A stretch of DNA of 64,000 nt from Setophaga petechia (taxonomy: Eukaryota; Chordata; Aves; Passeriformes; Parulidae). Location of the stretch: NCBI GenBank assembly GCA_024362935.1, contig JANCRA010000003.1:39369291-39433290 (forward strand), read 5' to 3'. Positions 11,236 through 21,657 of the stretch are shown here, one piece after another. Made by a program: the position numbers and the translations under genes. The notes beneath the pieces were generated by a model. That model ran no database searches, was not told the DNA's origin, and saw only the letters and a program-made list of their open reading frames with translations. Numbering within the stretch: position 1 is the stretch's first letter; each line of letters begins with the position of its first letter.

Positions 11236-11592
11236 GCCACAACATCGCTGCCTCCACAGCTTTTTCTTTGGGTGCCATCCCTAACCCTAGGCTGATTTAC
11301 CTGTCTGGCTAGGGCTAGGGTTAGGGTTACGCCTAGGGTTAGGGTTTTTTAAATGAGAAAGGCGTTGAGCTCCAGACACAATTCAGCAGGCAAAGGGATC
11401 CCAAGGGGATCGAAAAAGTGCCACAACATGGCTGCCTCCGCACATTTTTCCTTGGGACCGTCCCTAGCCCTAGGCTGATTGAACAGTTTAGTGCTTAGGC
11501 TTATGCCTAGGGTAAGGGTTTTTTAATCCAGAAAGCCCTGAGCTCCAGGCACACTGCAACTGCAAAAGGTATCCCAAGGGGAGCGCAAAAGT
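11236..11592 (+). repeat. Irregular 357-bp unit with clustered indels
   Basis: Within about 150 bp of each other lie a lost C just upstream (GTATCCAAGGGG near 11,212), an extra G in CTTTGGGTGCC (11,264), a 4-base insertion in ACCTGTCTGGCTAGGG (11,299) and an extra G in AAGGCGTTGAG (11,361). The unit is 357 bp. The 4-base insertion looks like the two common versions (TGTCTAGGG and TGGCTAGGG) run together. The cluster is unlike any other unit here and may be a consensus or assembly fault. Confidence 0.8.
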
Positions 11593-12911
11593 GCCACAAC
11601 ATCGCTGCCTCCACAGCTTTTTCTTTGGTGCCATCCCTAACCCTAGGCTGATTTACCTGTCTAGGGCTAGGGTTAGGGTTACGCCTAGGGTTAGGGTTTT
11701 TTAAATGAGAAAGGCTTGAGCTCCAGACACAATTCCGCAGGCAAAGGCATCCCAAGGGGATCGAAAAAGTGCCACAACATGGCTGCCTCCGCACATTTTT
11801 CCTTGGGACCGTCCCTAACCCTAGGCTGATTGACCAGTTTAGGGCTTAGGCTTACGCCTAGGGTGAGGGTTTTTTTATCCAGAAAGCCCTGAGCTCCAGG
11901 CACACTGCAACTGCAAAAGGTATCCGAAGGGGAGCGCAAAAGCGCCACAACATCGCTGTCTCCACAGCTTTTTCTTTGGTGCCATCCCTAACCCTAGGCT
12001 GATTTACCTGGCTAGGGCTAGGGTTAGGGTTACGCCTAGGGTTAGGGTTTTTTAAATGAGAAAGGCTTGAGCTCCAGACACAATTCAGCTGGCAAAGGCA
12101 TCCCAAGGGGATCGAAAAAGTGCCACAACATGGCTGCCTCCGCACATTTTTCCTTGGGACCGTCCCTAACCCTAGGCTGATTGACCAGTTTACGGGTAAG
12201 GGTTACGCCTAGGGTAAGGGTTTTTTAATCCAGAAAGCCCTGAGCTCCAGGCACACTGCAACTGCAAAAGGTATCCCTAGGGGAGCGCAAAAGCACCACA
12301 ACATCGCTGCCTCCACAGCTTTTTCTTTGGTGCCATCCCTAACCCTAGGCTGATTTACCTGTCTAGGGCTAGGGTTAGGGTTACGCCTAGGGTTAGGGTT
12401 TTTTAAATGAGAAAGGCTTGAGCTCCAGACACAATTCCGCAGGCAAAGGCATCCCAAGGGGATCGAAAAAGTGCCACAACATGGCTGCCTCCGCACATTT
12501 TTCCTTGGGACCGTCCCTAACCCTAGGCTGATTGACCAGTTTAGGGCTTAGGCTTACGCCTAGGGTGAGGGTTTTTTTATCCAGAAAGCCCTGAGCTCCA
12601 GGCACACTGCAACTGCAAAAGGTATCCGAAGGGGGAGCGCAAAAGCGCCACAACATCGCTGTCTCCACAGCTTTTTCTTTGGTGCCATCCCTAACCCTAG
12701 GCTGATTTACCTGGCTAGGGCTAGGGTTAGGGTTACGCCTAGGGTTAGGGTTTTTTAAATGAGAAAGGCTTGAGCTCCAGACACAATTCAGCTGGCAAAG
12801 GCATCCCAAGGGGATCGAAAAAGTGCCACAACATGGCTGCCTCCGCACATTTTTCCTTGGGACCGTCCCTAACCCTAGGCTGATTGACCAGTTTAGGGCT
12901 TAGGCTTACGC
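11507..12911 (+). repeat. Local two-unit tandem duplication (702 bp step)
   Basis: Rare variants repeat at exactly 702 bp: GGGTGAGGGTTTTTTTATCC at 11,861 and 12,563, GTATCCGAAGG at 11,920 and 12,622, and GCTGTCTCC shortly after each. Intervening units (11,507 and 12,209 onward) also match each other. The second copy has one extra G (GAAGGGGGAGCG). A further unit with the T7ATCC variant starts near 13,614. Confidence 0.8.
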
Positions 12912-15009
12912 CTAGGGTAAGGGTTTTTTAATCCAGAAAGCCCTGAGCTCCAGGCACACTGCAACTGCAAAAGGTATCCCAAGGGGAGCGCAAAAGCGCC
13001 ACAACATCGCTGCCTCCACAGCTTTTTCTTTGGTGCCATCCCTAACCCTAGGCTGATTTACCTGTCTAGGGCTAGGGTTAGGGTTACGCCTAGGGTTAGG
13101 GTTTTTTAAATGAGAAAGGCTTGAGCTCCAGACACAATTCAGCAGGCAAAGGGATCCCAAGGGGATTGAAAAAGTGCCACAACATGGCTGCCTCCGCACA
13201 TTTTTCCTTGGGACCGTCCCTAGCCCTAGGCTGATTGAACAGTTTAGTGCTTAGGCTTATGCCTAGGGTAAGGGTTTTTTAATCCAGAAAGCCCTGAGCT
13301 CCAGGCACACTGCAACTGCAAAAGGTATCCCAAGGGGAGCGCAAAAGTGCCACAACATCGCTGCCTCCACAGCTTTTTCTTTGGTGCCATCCCTAACCCT
13401 AGGCTGATTTACCTGGCTAGGGCTAGGGTTAGGGTTACGCCTAGGGTTAGGGTTTTTTAAATGAGAAAGGCTTGAGCTCCAGACACAATTCAGCTGGCAA
13501 AGGCATCCCAAGGGGATCGAAAAAGTGCCACAACATGGCTGCCTCCGCACATTTTTCCTTGGGACCGTCCCTAACCCTAGGCTGATTGACCAGTTTAGGG
13601 CTTAGGCTTACGCCTAGGGTGAGGGTTTTTTTATCCAGAAAGCCCTGAGCTCCAGGCACACTGCAACTGCAAAAGGTATCCCAAGGGGAGCGCAAAAGCG
13701 CCACAACATCGCTGCCTCCACAGCTTTTTCTTTGGTGCCATCCCTGACCCTAGGCTGATTTACCTGCCTAGGGCTAGGGTTAGGGTCACGCCTAGGGTTA
13801 GGGTTTTTTAAATGAGAAAGGCTTGAGCTCCAGACACAATTCCGCAGGCAAAGGCATCCCAAGGGGATCGAAAAAGTGCCACAACATGGCTGCCTCCGCA
13901 CATTTTTCCTTGGGACCGTCCCTAACCCTAGGCTGATTAACCAGTTTACGGGTAAGGGTTACGCCTAGGGTAAGGGTTTTTTAATCCAGAAAGCCCTGAG
14001 TTCCAGGCAAACTGCAACTGCAAAAGGTATCCCAAGGGGAGCGCAAAAGCGCCACAACATCGCTGCCTCCACAGCTTTTTCTTTGGTGCCATCCCTAACC
14101 CTAGGCTGATTTACCTGGTTAGGGCTAGGGTTAGGGTTACGCCTAGGGTTAGGGTTTTTTTAAATGAGAAAGGCTTGAGCTCCAGACACAATTCAGCAGG
14201 CAAAGGCATCCCAAGGGGATCGAAAAAGTGCCACAACATGGCTGCCTCCGCACATTTTTCCTTGGGACCGTCCCTAACCCTAGGCTGATTGACCAGTTTA
14301 GGGCTTAGGCTTACGCCTAGGGTAAGGGCTTTTTAATCCAGAAAGCCCTGAGCTCCAGGCACACTGCAACTGCAAATGGTATCCCAAGGGGAGCGCAAAA
14401 GCGCCACAACATCGCTGCCTCCACAGCTTTTTCTTTGGTGCCATCCCTAACCCTAGGCTGATTTACCTGTCTAGGGCTAGGGTTAGGGTTACGCCTAGGG
14501 TTAGGGTTTTTTAAATGAGAAAGGCTTGAGCTCCAGACACAATTCAGCTGGCAAAGGCATCCCAAGGGGATCGAAAAAGTGCCACAACATGGCTGCCTCC
14601 GCACATTTTTCCTTGGGACCGTCCCTAACCCTGGGCTGATTGAGCAGTTTAGTGCTTAGGCTTACGCCTAGGGTAAGGGTTTTTTAATCCAGAAAGCCCT
14701 GAGCTCCAGGCACACTGCAACTGCAAAAGGTATCCCAAGGGGAGCGCAAAAGTGCCACAACATCGCTGCCTCCACAGCTTTTTCTTTGGTGCCATCCCTA
14801 ACCCTAGGCTGATTTACCTTTCTAGGGCTAGGGTTAGGGTTACGCCTAGGGTTAGGGTTTTTTAAATGAGAAAGGCTTGAGCTCCAGACACAATTCAGCT
14901 GGCAAAGGCATCCCAAGGGGATCGAAAAAGTGCCACAACATGGCTGCCTCCGCACATTTTTCCTTGGGACCGTCCCTAACCCTAGGCTGATTGACCAGTT
15001 TAGTGCTTA

Positions 15010-15710
15010 GGCTTACGCCTAGGGTAAGGGTTTTTTAATCCAGAAAGCCCTGAGCTCCAGGCACACTGCAACTGCAAAAGGTATCCCAAGGGGAGCGCAA
15101 AAGCGCCACAACATCGCTGCCTCCACAGCTTTTTCTTTGGTGCCATCCCTAACCCTAGGCTGATTTACCTGGCTAGGGCTAGGGTTAGGGTTACGCCTAG
15201 GGTTAGGGTTTTTTAAATGAGAAAGGCTTGAGCTCCAGACACAATTCAGCTGGCAAAGGCATCCCAAGGGGATCGAAAAAGTGCCACAACATGGCTTCCT
15301 CCGCACATTTTTCCTTGGGACCGTCCCTAACCCTAGGCTGATTACCAGTTTACGGGTAAGGGTTACGCCTAGGGTAAGGGTTTTTTAATCCAGAAAGCCC
15401 TGAGCTCCAGGCACACTGCAACTGCAAAAGGTATCCCAAGGGGAGCGCAAAAGCGCCACAACATCGCTGCCTCCACAGCTTTTTCTTTGGTGCCATCCCT
15501 AACTCTAGGCTGATTTACGTTGCTAGGGCTAGGGTTAGGGTTACGCCTAGGGTTAGGGTTTTTTAAATGAGAAAGGCTTGAGCTCCAGACACAATTCAGC
15601 TGGCAAAGGCATCCCAAGGGGATCGAAAAAGTGCCACAACATGGCTGCCTCCGCACATTTTTCCTTGGGACCGTCCCTAACCCTAGGCTGATTGACCAGT
15701 TTAGGGCTTA
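15010..15710 (+). repeat. Two-unit segment present in block copy 1a and absent from copy 1b
   Basis: The offset between block copies is 7723 up to AGTTTAGTGCTTAGG (14,997 and 22,720) and 7022 from AACCTCGCTG (15,811 and 22,833). The 701-bp difference is exactly these two units, one of which has lost a base in GATTACCAG. The segment carries the same variant combination as 9046-9747. Confidence 0.82.
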
Positions 15711-16720
15711 GGCTTACGCCTAGGGTAAGGGCTTTTTAATCCAGAAAGCCCTGAGCTCCAGGCACACTGCAACTGCAAAAGGTATCCCAAGGGGAGCGCA
15801 AAAGTGCCACAACCTCGCTGCCTCCACAGCTTTTTCTTTGGTGCCATCCCTAACCCTAGGCTGATTTACCTGGCTAGGTCTAGGGTTAGGGTTACGCCTA
15901 GGGTTAGGGTTTTTTAAATGAGAAAGGCTTGAGCTCCAGACACAATTCAGCTGGCAAAGGCATCCCAAGGAGATCGAAAAAGTGCCACAACATGGCTGCC
16001 TCCGCACATTTTTCCTTGGGACCGTCCCTAACCCTAGGCTGATTGACCAGTTTAGGGCTTAGGCTTACGCCTAGGGTAAGGGCTTTTTAATCCAGAAAGC
16101 CCTGAGCTCCAGGCACACTGCAACTGCAAAAGGTATCCCAAGGGGAGCGCAAAAGTGCCACAACATCGCTGCCTCCACAGCTTTTTCTTTGGTGCCATCC
16201 CAAACCCTAGGCTGATTTACCTGGCTAGGGCTAGGGTTAGGGTTACGCCTAGGGTTAGGGTTTTTTAAATGAGAAAGGCTTGAGCTCCAGACACAATTCA
16301 GCTGGCAAAGGCATCCCAAGGGGATCGAAAAAGTGCCACAACATGGCTGCCTCCGCACATTGTTCCTTGGGACCGACCCTAACCCTAGGCTGATTACCAG
16401 TTTAGGGCCTAGGCTTACGCCTAGGGTAAGGGTTTTTTAATCCAGAAAGCCCTGAGCTCCAGGCACACTGCAACTGCAAAAGGTATCCCAAGGGGAGCGC
16501 AAAAGCGCCACAACATCGCTGCCTCCACAGCTTTTTCTTTGGTGCCATCCCTAACCCTAGGCTGATTTACCTGGCTAGGGCTAGGGTTAGGGTTACGCCT
16601 AGGGTTCGGGTTTTTTAAATGAGAAAGGCTTGAGCTCCAGACACAATTCAGCTGGCAAAGGCATCCCAAGGGGATCGAAAAAGTGCCACAACACGGCTGC
16701 CTCCGCACATTGTTCCTTGG

Positions 16721-17500
16721 GACTATCCCTAACCCTAGGCTGATTGACCAGTTTACGCGTAAGGGCTACGCCTAGGTTAAGGGTTTTTTAATCCAGAAAG
16801 CCCTGAGCTCCAGGCACACTGCAACTGCAAAAGGTATCCCAAGGGGAGCGCAAAAGCGCCACAACATCGCTGCCTCCACAGCTTTTTCTTTGGTGCCATC
16901 CCTAACCCTAGGCTGATTTCCCTGTCTAGGGCTAGGGTTAGGGTTACGCCTAGGGTTAGGGTTTTTTGAATGAGAAAGGCTTGAGCTCCAGACACAATTC
17001 AGCAGGCAAAGGCATCCCAAGGGGATCGAAAAAGTGCCACAACATGGCTGCCTCCGCACATGTTTCCTTGGGACCGTCCCTAACCCTAGGCTGATTGACC
17101 AGTTTAGGGCCTAGGCTTACGCATAGGGTAGGGGTTTTTTAATCCAGAAAGCCCTGAGCTCCAGGCACACTGCAACTGCAAAAGGTATCCCAAGGGGAGC
17201 GCAAAAGCGCCACAACATCGCTGCCTCCACAGCTTTTTCTTTGGTGCCATCCCTAACCCTAGGCTGATTTACCTGTCTAGGGCTAGGGTTAGGGTTACGC
17301 CTAGGGTTAGGGTTTTTTAAATGAGAAAGGCTTGAGCTCCAGACACAATTCAGCTGGCAAAGGCATCCCAAGGGGATCGAAAAAGTGCCACAACATGGCT
17401 GCCTCCGCACATTTTTCCTTGGGACCGTCCCTAACCCTAGGCTGATTGACCAGTTTAGGGCTTAGGCTTACGCCTAGGGTAAGGGTTTTTTATTCCAGAA
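16721..17500 (+). repeat. Recurrent variant cassette, copy 2
   Basis: It carries the same ordered variants as 7237-8015: GACTATCCC, CCTAGGTTAAGGG, GATTTCCCTGTC, TTTTTTGAATGAG, GCATAGGGTAGGGG and TTTTTTATTCCAG. It lies inside block copy 1a. Similarity to the 7.2-kb copy fades at 17,576, where CTCCGGAGC replaces CTCCACAGC. Confidence 0.8.
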
Positions 17501-20282
17501 AGCCCTGAGCTCCAGGCACACTGCAACTGCAAAAGGTATCCCAAGGGGAGCGCAAAAGCGCCACAACATCGCTGCCTCCGGAGCTTTTTCTTTGGTGCCA
17601 TCCCTAACCCTAGGCTGATTTACCTGGCTAGGGCTAGGGTTAGGGTTACGCCTAGGGTTAGGGTTTTTTAAATGAGAAAGGCTTGAGCTCCAGACACAAT
17701 TCAGCTGGCAAAGGCATCCCAAGGGGATCGAAAAAGTGCCACAACATGGCTGCCTCCGCACATTTTTCCTTGGGACCGTCCCTAACCCTAGGCTGATTGA
17801 CCAGTTTAGGGCTTAGGCTTACGCCTAGGGTAAGGGTTTTTTAATCCAGAAAGGCCTGAGCTCCAGGCACACTGCAACTGCAAAAGGTATCTCAAGGGGA
17901 GCGCAAAAGCGCCACAACATCGCTGCCTCCACAGCTTTTTCTTTGGTGCCATCCCTAACCCTAGGCTGATTTACCTGGCTAGGGCTAGGGTTAGGGTTAC
18001 GCCTAGGGTTAGGGTTTTTTAAATGAGAAAGTCTTGAGCTCCAGACACAATTCCGCAGGCAAAGGCATCCCAAGGGGATCGAAAAAGTGCCACAACATGG
18101 CTGCCTCCGCACATTTTTCCTTGGGACCGTCCCTAACCCTAGGCTGATTGACCAGTTTAGGGCTTAGGCTTACGCCTAGGGTAAGGGCTTTTTAATCCAG
18201 AAAGCCCTGAGCTCCAGGCACACTGCAACTGCAAAAGGTATCCCAAGGGGAGCGCAAAAGTGCCACAACATCTCTGCCTCCACAGCTTTTTCTTTGGTGC
18301 CATCCCTAACCCTAGGCTGATTTACCTGGTTAGGGCTAGGGTAAGGGTTACGCCTAGGGTTAGGGTTTTTTAAATGAGAAAGGCTTGAGCTCCAGACACA
18401 ATTCCGCTGGCAAAGGCATCCCAAGGGGATCGAAAAAGTGCCACAACATGGCTGCCTCCGCACATTTTTCCTTGGGACCGTCCCTAACCCTAGGCTGATT
18501 GACCAGTTTAGGGCTTAGGCTTACGCCTAGGGTAAGGGTTTTTTAATCCAGAAAGCCCTGAGCTCCAGGCACACTGCAACTGCAAAAGGTATCCCAAGAG
18601 GAGCGCAAAAGTGCCACAACATCGCTGCCTCCACAGCTTTTTCTTTGGTGCCATCCCTAACCCTAGGCTGATTTACCTGGCTAGGGCTAGGGTTAGGGTT
18701 ACGCCTAGGGTTAGGGTTTTTTAAATGAGAAAGGCTTGAGCTCCAGACACAATTCAGCTGGCAAAGGCATCCCAAGGGGATCGAAAAAGTGCCACAACAT
18801 GGCTGCCTCCGCACATTTTTCCTTGGGACCGTCCCTAACCCTAGGCTGATTGACCAGTTTAGGGCTTAGGCTTACGCCTACGGGTAAGGGTTTTTTAATC
18901 CAGAAAGCCCTGAGCTCCAGGCACACTGCAACTGCAAAAGGTATCCCAAGGGGAGCGCAAAAGTGCCACAACATCGCTGCCTCCACAGCTTTTTCTTTGG
19001 TGCCATCCCTAACCCTAGGCTGATTTACCTGGCTAGGGCTAGGGTTAGGGTTACGCCTAGGGTTAGGGTTTTTTAAATGAGAAAGGCTTGACCTCCAGAC
19101 ACAATTCAGCTGGCAAAGGCATCCCAAGGAGATCGAAAAAGTGCCACAACATGGCTGCCTCCGCACATTTTTCCTTGGGACCGTCCCTAACCCTAGGCTG
19201 ATTGACCAGTTTAGGGCTTAGGCTAACGCCTAGGGTAAGGGCTTTTTAATCCAGAAAGCCCTGAGCTCCAGGCACACTGCAACTGCAAAAGGTATCCCAA
19301 GGGGAGCGCAAAAGTGCCACAACATCGCTGCCTCCACAGCTTTTTCTTTGGTGCCATCCCTAACCCTAGGCTGATTTACCTGGCTAGGGCTAGGGTTAGG
19401 GTTACGCCTAGGGTTAGGGTTTTTTAAATGAGAAAGGCTTGAGCTCCAGACACAATTCAGCTGGCAAAGGCATCCCAAGGGGATCGAAAAAGTGCCACAA
19501 CATGGCTGCCTCTGCACATTTTTCCTTGGGACCGTCCCTAACCCTAGGCTGATTGACCAGTTTAGGGCTTAGGCTTATGCCTAGGGTAAGGGCTTTTTAA
19601 TCCAGAAAGCCCTGAGCTCCAGGCACACTGCAACTGCAAAAGGTATCCCAAGGGGGAGCGCAAAAGTGCCACAACATCGCTGCCTCCACAGCTTTTTCTT
19701 TGGTGCCATCCCTAACCCTAGGCTGATTTACCTGGCTAGGGCTAGGGTTAGGGTTACGCCTAGGGTTAGAGTTTTTTAAATGAGAAAGGCTTGAGCTCCA
19801 GACACAATTCCGCAGGCACAGGCATCCCAAGGGGATCGAAAAAGTGCCACAACATGGCTGCCTCCGCACATTTTTCCTTGGGACCGTCCCTAACCCTAGG
19901 CTGATTGACCAGTTTAGGGCTTAGGCTTACGCCTAGGGTGAGGGCTTTTTAATCCAGAAAGCCCTGAGCTCCAGGCACACTGCAACTGCAAAAGGTATCC
20001 CAGGGGAGCGCAAAAGTGCCACAACATCGCTGCCTCCACAGCTTTTTCTTTGGTGCCATCCCTAACCCTAGGCTGATTTACCTGGCTAGGGCTAGGGTTA
20101 CGGTTAGGCCTAGGGTTAGGGTTTTTTAAATGAGAAAGGCTTGAGCTCCAGACACAATTCAGCTGGCAAAGGCATCCCAAGGGGATCGAAAAAGTGCCAC
20201 AACATGGCTGCCTCCGCACATTTTTCCTTGGGACCGTCCCTAGCCCTAGGCTGATTGACCAGTTTAGGGCTTAGGCTTACGC

Positions 20283-20633
20283 CTAGGGTAAAGGTTTTTT
20301 AATCCAGAAAGCCCTGAGCTCCAGGCACACTGCAACTGCAAAAGGTATCCGAAGGGGAGCCCAAAAGAACCACAACATCGCTGCCTCCACAGCTTTTTCT
20401 TTGGTGCCATCCCTAACCCTAGGCTGATTTACCTGGCTAGGGCTAGGGTTAGGGTTACGCCTAGGGTTAGGGTTTTTTAAATGAGAAAGGCTTGAGCTCC
20501 AGACACAATTCAGCTGGCAAAGGCATCCCAAGGGGATCGAAAAAGTGCCACAACATGGCTTCCTCCGCACATTTTTCCTTGGGACCGTCCCTAACCCTAG
20601 GCTGATTACCAGTTTACGGGTAAGGGTTACGCC
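20283..20633 (+). repeat. Chimeric unit: one-unit deletion junction in block copy 1a
   Basis: Its left part (GGGTAAAGGTTTTTT, ATCCGAAGGGG, AGAACCACAAC) matches the unit at 27,305 in copy 1b. Its right end (ATGGCTTCCTCC, then GATTACCAGTTTACGGG) matches the end of the next 1b unit, 27,656. Copy 1b has both units in full, so copy 1a lost 351 bp. The switch lies between 20,515 and 20,560, because CAGCTGGC still follows the first parent and GCTTCC already follows the second. The offset changes from 7022 to 7373 here. Confidence 0.83.
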
Positions 20634-21657
20634 TAGGGTAAGGGCTTTTTAATCCAGAAAGCCCTGAGCTCCAGGCACACTGCAACTGCAAAAGGTATCC
20701 CAAGGGGAGCGCAAAAGTGCCACAACATCGCTGCCTCCACAGCTATTTCTTTGGTGCCATCCCTAACCCTAGGCTGATTTACCTGCATAGGGCTAGGGTT
20801 AGGGTTACGCCTAGGGTTAGGGTTTTTTTAAATGAGAAAGTCTTGAGCTCCAGACACAATTCCGCAGGCAAAGGCATCCCAAGGGGATCGAAAAAGTGCC
20901 ACAACATGGCTGCCTCCGCACATTTTTCCTTGGGACCGTCCCTAACCCTAGGCTGATTGACCAGTTTAGGGCTTAGGCTTACGCCTAGGGTAAGGGCTTT
21001 TTAATCCAGAAAGCCCTGAGCTCCAGGCACACTGCAACTGCAAAAGGTATCCCAAGGGGAGCACAAAAGTGCCACAACATCGCTGCCTCCACAGCTTTTT
21101 CTTTGGTGCCATCCCTAACCCTAGGCTGATTTACCTGGCTAGGGCTAGTGTTAGGGTTACGCCTAGGGTTAGGGTTTTTTTAAATGAGAAAGGCTTGACC
21201 TCCAGACACAATTCAGCTGGCAAAGGCATCCCAAGGGGATCGAAAAAGTGCCACAACATGGCTGCCTCCGCACATTTTTCCGTGGGACCGTCCCTAACCC
21301 TAGGCTGATTGACCAGTTTAGGGCTTAGGCTTACGCCTCGGGTAAGGGTTTTTTAATCCAGAAAGCCCTGAGCTCCAGGCACACTGCAACTGCAAAAGGT
21401 ATCCCAAGGGGAGCGCAAAAGTGCCACAACATCGCTGCCTCCACAGCTTTTTCTTTGGTGCCATCCCTAACCCTAGGCTGATTTACCTGCCTAGGGTTAG
21501 GGTTAGGGTTACGCCTAGGGTTAGGGTTTTTTAAATGAGAAAGGCTTGAGCTCCAGACACAATTCCGCTGGCAAAGGCATCCCAAGGGGATCGAAAAAGT
21601 GCCACAACATGGCTGCCTCCGCACATTTTTCCTTGGGACCGTCCCTAACCCTAGGCT

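Larger units (their letters stand above)
13935..21657 (+). repeat. Large duplicated block, copy 1a (22 units, 7.7 kb)
   Basis: It opens with GATTAACCAG (13,935), GAGTTCCAGGCAAACTG (13,998), ACCTGGTTAGGG (14,113) and a T7 tract (14,155), all found again 7723 bp later at 21,658, 21,721, 21,836 and 21,878. Further paired markers follow in order: TGCAAATGGT, CCTGGGCTGATTGAGC, AACCTCGCTG, CTCCGGAGC, AGAACCACAAC, AGCTATTTC and GCCTCGGGT. 7723 is 22 x 351 plus 1. Copy 1b follows directly. Minor differences exist (for example CAGCAGGC against CCGCTGGC), so the duplication is not brand new or has been altered by conversion. Confidence 0.88.
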
